Source: an uncultured Kroppenstedtia sp. (GTDB lineage Bacteria; Bacillota; Bacilli; Thermoactinomycetales; DSM-45169). From it: a stretch of 8,238 bases of DNA. Positions 1-5,798 of this stretch are shown here, piece by piece; the stretch's first letter is position 1, and each line of letters begins with the position of its first letter. A program made the position numbers and the translations under genes. A model generated the notes under the pieces. That model was not told where the DNA came from. It did not search any database and was given only the letters and a program-made list of their open reading frames with translations. The stretch lies in the NCBI GenBank assembly GCA_959600065.1, contig CAUGKZ010000054.1, positions 1-8,238 of the forward strand. Direction: 5' to 3'.

Positions 1-459
1 GCTTTTCTGAGTGCTGTGGCAGGTTCTATGTGTGGGATCACAGTCAGCTACTATTTGGGGGGCAGACTGGGTTATCCTTTTTTGAAGCGATACGGGAGTA
101 AATTTTTTATCACACCAAAACGGCTGAGAACGACACAAATCTTATTTCGGAAATATGGCAACTGGGTCCTGCTTTTTGGATATTTTATCCCTGGAGTGCG
201 GCATGTGACTGCATATATGGCCGGGATCTCCCGGATGTCACCGTTTCAATTCGCCTCTTACGCCTATGTCGGTGCCTTTACCTGGTGTACGGCGTTTATC
301 GGTCTTGGATATCTGGTAGGGGCCCAATGGGAAAGTGTGTTTCAGGCGATGCACCGTTACGGTTTGATTGCGCTCTGGATTCTGATTCCCGTGCTTGTCC
401 TTGTGATTGCACGTTTTCTTTATGTGCAACATGATCGATACAACTCTCTCCGCAAATGA
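1..459 (+). CDS. DedA family membrane protein, 3' part (5' end outside window)
   Basis: The frame is open from base 1 to the TGA at 457-459 (152 residues visible), so the true start lies upstream. The GTG at 16 is internal, because residues before it continue the frame. The protein is hydrophobic with several membrane segments and carries the DedA/SNARE-associated (VTT) family signature: FGYFIPGVRH followed by an AGISRM block, around visible residues 59-79. It ends with a long hydrophobic helix (ALWILIPVLVLVIARFL) and a short basic tail. DedA proteins are integral membrane proteins. Some members of the superfamily act as lipid flippases or scramblases, for example for undecaprenyl phosphate or phosphatidylethanolamine. 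Which substrate this one uses cannot be told from the sequence. The family call is firm and the exact role is not. No convincing intrinsic terminator follows it. Confidence 0.9.
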   Translation, partial: AFLSAVAGSMCGITVSYYLGGRLGYPFLKRYGSKFFITPKRLRTTQILFRKYGNWVLLFGYFIPGVRHVTAYMAGISRMSPFQFASYAYVGAFTWCTAFIGLGYLVGAQWESVFQAMHRYGLIALWILIPVLVLVIARFLYVQHDRYNSLRK

Positions 460-780
460 GATGATTCCTCCCTGCTTAGGAGAGCGGAAGAGTTTGGTTA
501 ACCGAGGGCAGTCCCCTGTAATCTTTTACTGAGAAGGTGGCAGAAATAAGAGGAAGGCCCCCCAACTGACGTGTATGGACTCGGGGCTGAAGATGGAACT
601 CGTCCATGATAGATCGGCTGTGGCTGCCGGAATAGGGCAGGAGACAGAAGTGAATTCTGATGGGCAGGTGGAAGGGGACAGATCGGTCCCTCACCCGGGT
701 ATGCCAGGAGAGATGAAGGGGCAAACCATGCCCCAGGCTGATGCAATAGAGCAAGAACGAGAGGGTGGGAGGAGACGAAA
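460..780 (+). other. Gene-poor, purine-rich stretch with strong hairpins, leader-like, function unknown
   Basis: This 321-base gap between dedA and the ferredoxin gene holds no recognisable protein on either strand. The plus strand is rich in G and A. Three helices can be drawn: ATGGAC at 575-580 with GTCCAT at 602-607; GGTG(667-670)+GGGGAC(674-679) with GTCCCT(686-691)+CACC(692-695), with GAA bulged; and GGGGCA at 718-723 with TGCCCC at 729-734 around a 5-base loop. GCCCC at 557-561 could instead pair with GGGGC at 583-587, which would exclude the first helix. No T-run follows any hairpin, so they are not terminators. A 74-codon open frame from ATG 575 has no ribosome binding site and encodes a low-complexity, family-less product; I do not call it a gene. 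It does not match the conserved cores of T-box, SAM, cobalamin, RNase P or 6S RNAs as I know them. It may be a structured mRNA leader for the ferredoxin gene, or decayed sequence. Confidence 0.4.
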
Positions 781-1080
781 TTGCCACAGGTGGAAGTGAA
801 AATCGGGGCAAAGGAATACCAATTTGAGTGTGAAGAAGGGGAAAACCTGCTTTTTGAAGCGATCTCACGCAATATCATGATTCCATTTAACTGCACCTCC
901 GGCCGTTGCGGACGATGCAGGGTCCGCGTGCTGGAAGGCGCAGAGAATTTAAGTGAGCTAGGCGACCGGGAGGAACTGCGCCTGGGAGAGGAGCAGGTGG
1001 AAAAAGGGTTTCGCCTTTCCTGTCAGACTTATATCTATGGAGATGTTTCTCTGAAAGTCCCACAACCGCGATTATATTAA
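781..1080 (+). CDS. 2Fe-2S ferredoxin (plant-type/adrenodoxin-like beta-grasp fold)
   Basis: This encodes a 99-residue electron carrier of the 2Fe-2S iron-sulfur binding domain family. The cluster ligands are visible as C38-x4-C43-x2-C46 (NCTSGRCGRC) and C81 in the LSCQ motif, which is the canonical CX4CX2C...C pattern. The length is typical for a stand-alone ferredoxin. The start is TTG 781, supported by a GGGAGGAG ribosome binding site about 6 bases upstream; the next internal Met (residue 33) would cut off the first strands of the fold. C17 is an additional cysteine outside the ligand set. It is cytosolic, with no signal peptide. The redox partner is not encoded nearby, so the pathway is unknown. 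It lies after a structured 321-base gap and before the thiamine promoter, with no clear intrinsic terminator between them. Confidence 0.9.
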   Translation: MPQVEVKIGAKEYQFECEEGENLLFEAISRNIMIPFNCTSGRCGRCRVRVLEGAENLSELGDREELRLGEEQVEKGFRLSCQTYIYGDVSLKVPQPRLY

Positions 1081-1277
1081 ATGGATTTGACCAGGCGTGT
1101 GGATTAGCCATATTTTTAGTCAGGAAATCAGGTCGGGATAGTGGGACGGTGAAGAGTCTTTGCACTCTTTGCAAGAGATCGTAACCGTCCCCTCAAACAA
1201 TATTTTACGATAGGGGCAATGGGAAGGATCGTTTCGTTCTCATCCTCCACTTTATGGTTCATCAACAGCTCTGGGAT
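1081..1277. other. Intergenic stretch with a long hairpin and a possible decayed zinc-ribbon frame on minus strand
   Basis: There is no convincing gene here. GGGACGGT at 1143-1150 pairs perfectly with ACCGTCCC at 1184-1191, enclosing a smaller TGCA-containing helix, but no T-run follows, so it is a poor terminator. On the minus strand a stop-to-stop frame (about 1239 down to the TGA at 1120-1122) would read HCPYRKILFEG...SCKECKD, which resembles the spacing of small zinc-ribbon proteins. It has no in-frame ATG or ribosome binding site and only three of four cysteines. Confidence 0.3.
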
Positions 1278-1306
1278 TTGACCCTTTGCGGGTCCATTGT
1301 TAAAAT
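1278..1306 (+). promoter_or_regulatory. Predicted sigma-A promoter of the thi operon
   Basis: A TTGACC -35 box (1278-1283) and a TAAAAT -10 box (1301-1306), each 5/6 matches to consensus, are separated by exactly 17 bases. Transcription would start near 1313, just ahead of the TPP aptamer at 1331. A perfect inverted repeat, GACCC-TTTGC-GGGTC (1280-1294), overlaps the -35 box and spacer and could be an operator, though no regulator is known from the sequence. Confidence 0.6.
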
Positions 1307-1330
1307 AAAGAAAACTCCATCTTTTAAATG

Positions 1331-1425
1331 ATTCCACTAGGGGTGCACGAAGACGTGCTGAGAGAGGCCTGAAGCTTCAACCCTTTGAACTTGACCTGGT
1401 TTGCACCAGCGTAAGAAAGTGGGAT
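1331..1425 (+). promoter_or_regulatory. TPP (THI-box) riboswitch aptamer
   Basis: The conserved THI-box elements appear in order: AGGGGTGC (1339-1346), a P3 stem GCACG-AAGA-CGTGC, the CTGAGAGAG core, ACCCTTTGAACTTGA (1380-1394), and CTGG-TTTGCA-CCAG followed by CGTAAGAAA. Helix P1 closes the aptamer: 1331-1338 (ATTCCACT) pairs with 1418-1425 (AGTGGGAT) with one wobble. It precedes a transcription terminator and tenI-thiS-thiG, the expected context for thiamine pyrophosphate feedback. When TPP binds, P1 is held and the downstream terminator is free to form, turning the operon off. Confidence 0.95.
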
Positions 1426-1459
1426 CCGGCATGGACGATCATGTAATGTGACCGTACAA

Positions 1460-1488
1460 CCGGGATCCCAACAGGGGTCCCGGTTTTT
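1460..1488 (+). terminator. Riboswitch-controlled intrinsic terminator (attenuator)
   Basis: CCGGGATCCC (1460-1469), loop AACA, GGGGTCCCGG (1474-1483), then TTTTT (1484-1488): a 10-bp stem with one G-T wobble plus a T-run, directly upstream of tenI. The competing antiterminator is visible: GGGATCCGG at 1421-1429 can pair with the left arm at 1460-1469 with a one-base bulge, and it overlaps the 3' strand of aptamer helix P1. Formation of P1 and of the antiterminator are therefore mutually exclusive, which gives a transcriptional OFF switch on TPP binding. Confidence 0.9.
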
Positions 1489-1516
1489 GCATGGATGGAG
1501 TGGGGGAGGAAGGAGG

Positions 1517-2116
1517 ATGAATGAACTTCATTTCGTGACGGATCCCCGGAAATCACTGAATGAGTGGGTCTTAGTTTGCCGAAAAGCAAGAGAATGGTTG
1601 GATTGGATCCACCTACGCAAACCGGGGGCATCCACTGCAGAGCTTCAGAGCTTGGGACATACTCTGATCCGGGAAGGGGGAGTGGATCCGAAACGATTGA
1701 CAGTCAATGGGAGTGCTGAAGTAGCGGAAAATCTGGGATGTGGTGGGGTTCATCTCCCGGAGAGTCATCCGATAGCTGGGATATTCATCAAGAAAGGATC
1801 CCATCGGCGGATAGGATGTTCTGTTCACTCCCTGGAGGCTGCGAAAGAGAAGGAACGGCTGGGAGCCGAATACCTGTTTTTCGGACATGTGTTTGCAAGT
1901 GATTCCAAACCTGGGCAAAGGCCGAGAGGAACCTGGCAACTGGGCCAAGTGGCAGCGGCAGTGAACGTCCCCGTGATTGCCATCGGAGGAATCACTCTCG
2001 AAAGGCTTCCTTCATTGTCTGCAACAGGCTGCGCCGGGGTGGCTGTCATTTCCGCAATCGCTGATGCTCCAGATCCGGCAGCCGCTGCCCGCCAGTTGAA
2101 GCAGGCCCTTACATAG
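1517..2116 (+). CDS. tenI: Thiazole tautomerase TenI (ThiE-like TIM barrel)
   Basis: This encodes a 199-residue TIM-barrel protein of the thiamine phosphate synthase superfamily. TenI converts the thiazole phosphate carboxylate tautomer released by ThiG into the aromatic tautomer used by ThiE. The TenI rather than ThiE character shows in GVHLPES (residues 77-83), GCSVHS (100-105), FFGHVFASDSKPGQRPRG (121-138) and AIGGIT (155-160). His124 in FGHVF corresponds, by motif, to the histidine implicated in Bacillus subtilis TenI (inferred from memory of that family). The start is ATG 1517, supported by GGGGGAGGA (1502-1510), 6 bases upstream. An upstream in-frame GTG at 1448 lies within the expression platform, ahead of the terminator stem, and is rejected. 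It is the first gene after the TPP riboswitch terminator, with thiS following after 59 bases. A ThiE identity is less likely given these motifs. Confidence 0.92.
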   Translation: MNELHFVTDPRKSLNEWVLVCRKAREWLDWIHLRKPGASTAELQSLGHTLIREGGVDPKRLTVNGSAEVAENLGCGGVHLPESHPIAGIFIKKGSHRRIGCSVHSLEAAKEKERLGAEYLFFGHVFASDSKPGQRPRGTWQLGQVAAAVNVPVIAIGGITLERLPSLSATGCAGVAVISAIADAPDPAAAARQLKQALT

Positions 2117-2175
2117 GTGAGGGAGGATGTTTGTTCCATGTTGAAGGGAAGCCGTGTCCGTGAAGGAGGGGGATC
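2117..2175 (+). other. tenI-thiS spacer lacking thiO; contains an abortive start
   Basis: In B. subtilis, thiO (glycine oxidase) sits between tenI and thiS. Here only 59 bases remain. They hold a well-placed ribosome binding site plus ATG at 2127 that stops after five codons (TGA 2142-2144), then the AAGGAGGGGG ribosome binding site of thiS. This could be a deletion scar of thiO or a plain spacer; sequence alone does not decide. Confidence 0.35.
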
Positions 2176-2379
2176 ATGCATATTCAATTGAACGGGAAGC
2201 AGCAGGATGTACCGGAGTCCATCTGCGATGTGGAAAGCTTGATCACTCATCTAGGACTCTCCGACCGCATGATCGTGGTGGAGAAAAACCGCGAGATTCT
2301 CGACCGAGATCAATATAGCGAGATCCTGCTAGAGGAAGGGGATCGACTGGAAATCGTTCAATTTGTGGGAGGAGGTTAA
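2176..2379 (+). CDS. thiS: Sulfur carrier protein ThiS
   Basis: This encodes a 67-residue ubiquitin-like (beta-grasp) sulfur carrier of thiazole synthesis. It ends in the diagnostic VGGG tail; the last Gly is the residue that becomes AMP-activated by ThiF and then the thiocarboxylate sulfur donor to ThiG. The N-terminus MHIQLNGKQQDVP and the central DQYSEILLEEGDRLEIVQFVGGG region are typical, as is the length. ATG 2176 follows GGAGGGGG with about 5 bases of spacing. It is cytosolic and works with ThiG, encoded immediately downstream. No adenylating enzyme is encoded in the window. The codons for the final glycines (GGA GGA GGT) double as the ribosome binding site of thiG. Confidence 0.95.
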   Translation: MHIQLNGKQQDVPESICDVESLITHLGLSDRMIVVEKNREILDRDQYSEILLEEGDRLEIVQFVGGG

Positions 2380-2382
2380 ATC

Positions 2383-3147
2383 TTGCTCAAGATTGGAACC
2401 TACACTTTTCAATCCCGACTGCTGTTGGGAACTGGCAAGTTTTCATCCCTTCGTGTGCAATCCGCGGCGGTGGAGGCATCGGAAACGGAGGTTTTGACCT
2501 TTGCCTTGCGCCGTGTCAATCTAGACCGCCCTGATGAGCCCAATTTCCTGCAAGAACTGGATCTGAACCGATACCACCTGCTTCCCAACACCGCCGGTGC
2601 CAAAACAGCGGAAGAAGCGGTTCGTTTGGCCCGCTTGGCCCGAGCCTCTCAACTGTGTGATATGGTGAAAGTGGAAGTGATCGGGGATGATGAGTGGTTG
2701 CTCCCGGATCCGGTGGAAACTTTGAAAGCGACTCAACAACTGGTGGAGGAAGATTTTATCGTGCTCCCTTACACCAGCGATGACCCTGTGTTGGCCAAAC
2801 GACTGGAAGAGGCAGGCGCCCATGGCATCATGCCGGGAGCTTCCCCCATCGGTTCAGGGCAGGGGATCTTGAATCCGATGTATCTGAAGTTTATTATTCA
2901 GCAGACGCGCTTGCCCGTGATCGTGGATGCAGGGATCGGATCTCCTGCAGATGCCGCCTGGGCGATGGAGTTGGGGGCGGATGGTGTGCTCCTCAACACC
3001 GCAGTCTCTGGAGCGGATGACCCGGTTCAGATGGCCCACGCGATGAAACTGGCGGTACAAGCCGGCCGTCTCGGTTTTGAAGCCGGCTGCATCCCCCGCA
3101 AGGAGACTGCTGCCGCCAGCAGCCCTGTCGTAGGAGTGCCCAAGTGA
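2383..3147 (+). CDS. thiG: Thiazole synthase ThiG
   Basis: This encodes a 254-residue TIM-barrel enzyme that condenses 1-deoxy-D-xylulose 5-phosphate, dehydroglycine and the sulfur of ThiS-thiocarboxylate into the thiazole phosphate. The Schiff-base lysine is K96 in [10 protein letters not shown], the same position as reported for the B. subtilis enzyme. Other family blocks are LLLGTGKF (13-20), [20 protein letters not shown] (68-87), [11 protein letters not shown], the phosphate-binding region [44 protein letters not shown], and the C-terminal [14 protein letters not shown]. Translation starts at TTG 2383, 3 bases after the thiS stop, using the GGAGGAGG (2368-2375) inside the end of thiS, so the two genes are translationally linked. 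It is the last gene of the operon, followed by a strong terminator. Confidence 0.96.
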   Translation: MLKIGTYTFQSRLLLGTGKFSSLRVQSAAVEASETEVLTFALRRVNLDRPDEPNFLQELDLNRYHLLPNTAGAKTAEEAVRLARLARASQLCDMVKVEVIGDDEWLLPDPVETLKATQQLVEEDFIVLPYTSDDPVLAKRLEEAGAHGIMPGASPIGSGQGILNPMYLKFIIQQTRLPVIVDAGIGSPADAAWAMELGADGVLLNTAVSGADDPVQMAHAMKLAVQAGRLGFEAGCIPRKETAAASSPVVGVPK

Positions 3148-3151
3148 TAGG

Positions 3152-3178
3152 AAAAGCCCCCCTGTGGGGGCTTTTTTT
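3152..3178 (+). terminator. Intrinsic terminator of the tenI-thiS-thiG operon
   Basis: AAAAGCCCCC (3152-3161), loop CTGT, GGGGGCTTTT (3166-3175), with a T-run of seven (3172-3178). It begins five bases after the thiG stop codon. It ends the operon without thiF or thiD. Confidence 0.93.
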
Positions 3179-3189
3179 CTGTCTGGTGC

Positions 3190-3239
3190 AAAAAATCACC
3201 CGACCATCCGGAGTCTCACGTCCGGAATGGATCGGGTGA
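3190..3239 (-). terminator. Intrinsic terminator of the minus-strand ftsW/spoVE-like gene
   Basis: Read on the minus strand, TCACCCGA (3239-3232) pairs with TCGGGTGA (3203-3196), with an inner CCATTCCGGA/TCCGGATGG helix containing one bulge, followed by TTTTTT (3195-3190). The 5' arm lies inside the last codons of the gene, whose stop is at 3216-3218. It sits back to back with the thi terminator, separating two convergent transcripts. Confidence 0.88.
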
Positions 3240-4388
3240 ACTGACGGGGTGGAGATGGCGGGCCCTTTTGGGCTCCGACTTTTTTTGTGAGGTTTGGGAG
3301 ACCGAGTGACGAGAGATATTGAGCAGGATTCCCGCGGCCAACATACACATAAGCAGAGAAGAGCCCCCGTAACTGATAAAAGGAAGCGGGACCCCTGTAA
3401 CTGGCAACATAGCGGTTACCACTCCCAAGTTAAAGAGGGTCTGCAGAGAAAACATGGTGACGATTCCGATCCCCAGCAACATCCCAAATAAATCTGGGGC
3501 TTGAAGTGCGATACGAATCCCCCGGATCACAAAGGCGATGTAAAGAAGGATCAGAAGGGTTCCGCCAATAAATCCTAGTTCTTCGGCAATGATGGCGAAG
3601 ATGAAATCTGTTTGCGACATCGGTAGATAGGCCAGTTTTTGAATACTGTTGCCCAGTCCTTTTCCCAGAAGACCTCCCGGACCGATGGCAAAGAGGGACT
3701 GAATCGTTTGGAATCCATCTCCCGACGGGTCTTTCCAGGGATCTCGGAAAATGAGCAGGCGCATCACCCGATAATCTTCAGAGGTCATGAGCCACACGAA
3801 AAAGGGAATTCCCGTTGCTCCCAGAAGGAGCAGATGTTTGAGACGGGCTCCGGCACAGAAGATGATGGTTAGGCAGGATCCGAGTAGAATCACTGTGCTG
3901 CTGAAATGGGGTTCCAACACGATCAGCCCGCAGAAAAGTCCCAGTACAATCAAGGGCGGAAGCAACCCTTGTTTGAAGAGATGAAGACTCCCCTGTTTTT
4001 TCACCATAATCGATGCAGTGTAGATGATCGCGCCCAGTTTGGCCAATTCTGAGGGTTGAAAACCGATTGAACCCAACTGGATCCAACGGGTAGCCCCATT
4101 AAAATTCACTCCCAATCCGGGAATGAAGACCAGCACTAGCAAAATCAGACTTCCCAACAGGATAGAGCCCACATGCTTTCGATAGAAGGTGTAGGGAACA
4201 TTGGAAATAACGAAAAAGAGGAGAATCGATCCCAATGCCCACATCAGTTGGCGTTTAAAATAGTGGTAACTATCTCCGTGCTGGACCCATCCGTCATAGT
4301 AACTGGCACTGAAGACCATCACCAGTCCAAAACCGGTCAGCAGAAAAATGATGAACATCATCCAGAAATCAGGTTTGCCGCGTGACAT
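3216..4388 (-). CDS. FtsW/RodA/SpoVE family (SEDS) peptidoglycan glycosyltransferase, FtsW/SpoVE-like
   Basis: This encodes a 390-residue polytopic membrane protein of the SEDS family, which polymerises lipid II into glycan strands together with a class B PBP. Hallmarks: WIQLGSIGFQPSELAKL (102-118), FRDPWKDPSGDGFQTIQSLFAIGPGG (214-239), TDFIFAIIAEELGFIGG (260-276) with the family's catalytic-candidate Asp at 261, and LPVTGVPLPFISYGGSSLL (328-346). The motif usually written LPE-x-x-TDF reads LPMSQTDF here, so Glu is replaced by Met257. The GKGLGNSIQKLAYLP stretch and the LPVTGVPLPFISYGG loop favour FtsW/SpoVE over RodA. A polar, basic tail follows residue 360. ATG 4388 has AAGGAGAT about 6 bases upstream. 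It is divergent from the rodA-like gene. Whether it serves vegetative division (FtsW) or spore cortex (SpoVE) cannot be settled, so no symbol is given. Confidence 0.92.
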   Translation of the reverse strand: MSRGKPDFWMMFIIFLLTGFGLVMVFSASYYDGWVQHGDSYHYFKRQLMWALGSILLFFVISNVPYTFYRKHVGSILLGSLILLVLVFIPGLGVNFNGATRWIQLGSIGFQPSELAKLGAIIYTASIMVKKQGSLHLFKQGLLPPLIVLGLFCGLIVLEPHFSSTVILLGSCLTIIFCAGARLKHLLLLGATGIPFFVWLMTSEDYRVMRLLIFRDPWKDPSGDGFQTIQSLFAIGPGGLLGKGLGNSIQKLAYLPMSQTDFIFAIIAEELGFIGGTLLILLYIAFVIRGIRIALQAPDLFGMLLGIGIVTMFSLQTLFNLGVVTAMLPVTGVPLPFISYGGSSLLMCMLAAGILLNISRHSVSQTSQKKSEPKRARHLHPVSSPDPFRT

Positions 4389-4465
4389 AACGATCTCCTT
4401 CGTTCAAGATATGTAGGGGCGGCCCTGTAAATAGGGGGTAGCAGTACTCAATGCATCTGAAGTTC

Positions 4466-4493
4466 GGTATACTGTTGGTGAAACCTTTATCAA
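4466..4493 (-). promoter_or_regulatory. Candidate sigma-A promoter for the minus-strand SEDS gene
   Basis: On the minus strand, TTGATA (4493-4488, 5/6) and TATACC (4471-4466, 4/6) are separated by 16 bases, placing the start near 4459 and giving a leader of about 70 bases. The plus strand has an overlapping TATACT at 4468-4473 without a good -35, which might serve rodA. The two genes share a 121-base divergent region. Confidence 0.45.
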
Positions 4494-4509
4494 TGGCGGG
4501 TGTTGGCAA

Positions 4510-5658
4510 ATGAAGCCGAGTCGAATGATCCGACAGTTGGATTACCCATTAATTTTCTTGATTCTAGTCTTGGCCGCCATTAGCATTGTTGCCATTTCCG
4601 GTGCCACTCACTCTTTCAACCCCTCCTACGTGCAACAACAGCTCCTCTGGTACCTTTTAGGTATTCTACTCATGGGAGCGACACTCCTGTTTGATTACCG
4701 GGTTCTCATGCAAGGACGTTTCCTGTATGTACTGTACGGTTTGGGCGTTCTACTACTAATTCTGGTGATGATTCCAGGTGTGGGAGTGACGGTCAAAGGA
4801 GCGCAAAAATGGATCCGGCTCGGTGGCTTTCAGTTTCAGCCGTCGGAATTGATGAAATTGATCTTGATTCTGGTTCTGGCCAAAGTGATTGCAGAGATCA
4901 GACATCTTCCCCTCCGGGATTGGCGGAAGATCGGGCAGATCATCGGCCTGTTTATTCCGCCTTTCCTTCTGACACTGAAAGAACCCGACCTTGGGATGGC
5001 ATTGGTTTTTGTCGGGATCTTGGTCAGTATTTTGTTGGCAGGGGGATTGGATTGGCGCATTATGTTGATGGGTTTGACGGCAGTGGTCATTCTGGTCGCA
5101 GGTGTGGTTCTCCTGTATATGACAGAAAGCCCCCTGCTCGCCAAAGTTTTAGAACCTCATCAGATTCAACGGATCGAGACCTTTGCCAATCCTTCATCAG
5201 ATCCCACCGGGGCTGGATACCAGCTGACCCAGTCGATGATCGCTGTCGGTTCGGGTCAATTAGATGGGAAAGGATTTCAACAAGGCACCCAGACCCAGGG
5301 GAATTGGATTCCCGAACCCCACAATGATTTTATCTTTGCCGCTTTTGCCGAGGAGTTTGGTTTTATCGGAGGCAGCATTCTGCTCTGCATATTTATTTTC
5401 CTGGTCTACCGAACCATCCGGATCGGTATCCACTGCGAGCATCGGTTCGGTGCCTATATTGTTGCCGGTGTGGCCGGGATGACGGTGTTTCAAGTGTTTC
5501 AAAATATCGGGATGAACGCTGGGATGTTACCTATCACGGGTCTGCCCCTTCCCTTCATCAGCTACGGTGGAAGTTCCTTGATCACGCAAATGGTGGCCAT
5601 GGGACTGGTTCTCAATATCGGGATGCGCAAGGAAGGGGAGTTCCTGTTCATGGACTGA
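4510..5658 (+). CDS. rodA: Rod shape-determining protein RodA (SEDS peptidoglycan glycosyltransferase)
   Basis: This encodes a 382-residue polytopic membrane protein, the SEDS polymerase of the elongation machinery in rod-shaped cells. RodA features: N-terminal IRQLDYPL (8-15), KWIRLGGFQFQPSELMKL (100-117), KEPDLGMALV (157-166), DPTGAGYQLTQSMIAVGSG (231-249), KGFQQGTQTQGNWIPEPHNDFIFA (254-277) with Glu269 and the catalytic-candidate Asp273, and LPITGLPLPFISYGGSSLITQM (340-361). The FQQGTQTQGNWIPE version is typical of RodA rather than FtsW. ATG 4510 has only a weak ribosome binding site (GGCGGGTG, 4495-4502); the next Met at residue 6 is no better placed and would shorten the conserved start. 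It is divergent from another SEDS gene. No class B PBP or mre gene is adjacent, so its partners are elsewhere. No T-run terminator follows. Confidence 0.92.
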   Translation: MKPSRMIRQLDYPLIFLILVLAAISIVAISGATHSFNPSYVQQQLLWYLLGILLMGATLLFDYRVLMQGRFLYVLYGLGVLLLILVMIPGVGVTVKGAQKWIRLGGFQFQPSELMKLILILVLAKVIAEIRHLPLRDWRKIGQIIGLFIPPFLLTLKEPDLGMALVFVGILVSILLAGGLDWRIMLMGLTAVVILVAGVVLLYMTESPLLAKVLEPHQIQRIETFANPSSDPTGAGYQLTQSMIAVGSGQLDGKGFQQGTQTQGNWIPEPHNDFIFAAFAEEFGFIGGSILLCIFIFLVYRTIRIGIHCEHRFGAYIVAGVAGMTVFQVFQNIGMNAGMLPITGLPLPFISYGGSSLITQMVAMGLVLNIGMRKEGEFLFMD

Positions 5659-5798
5659 CCCATCTCTCGAGTCGGAGAGAATTCGGAAACCACGAAAGTC
5701 GATTCCGAAAAAACTCAGAAGGTGGACCCGACTGCCGATTAATTGCCAGCTATAACCCTTCTGTCCTTCGTCCATACTGAAGGCAGGGGGTGAAATGG

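Noticed and set aside
575..799. 74-codon plus-strand frame before the ferredoxin gene
   Set aside because: No ribosome binding site, low-complexity polar product, and it overlaps the ferredoxin start; the hairpins fit an RNA better.
476..896. Two overlapping long open frames on the minus strand, proline- and serine-rich
   Set aside because: They are the antisense of a purine-rich strand, overlap the ferredoxin gene, lack ribosome binding sites and resemble no family.
1143..1191. Hairpin GGGACGGT/ACCGTCCC considered as the ferredoxin terminator
   Set aside because: The loop region is long and no T-run follows on the plus strand; on the minus strand no T-run either.
1128..1337. 69-codon minus-strand frame starting at 1337
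   Set aside because: Its start lies in the TPP aptamer and its sequence matches no family; kept only as context for the zinc-ribbon idea.
1448..1516. Upstream GTG start for tenI
   Set aside because: It lies before the riboswitch terminator, has no ribosome binding site, and the added residues match nothing in the family.
4809..5327. 172-codon plus-strand frame inside rodA
   Set aside because: Shadow of rodA in another frame; rodA is unambiguous by family motifs.
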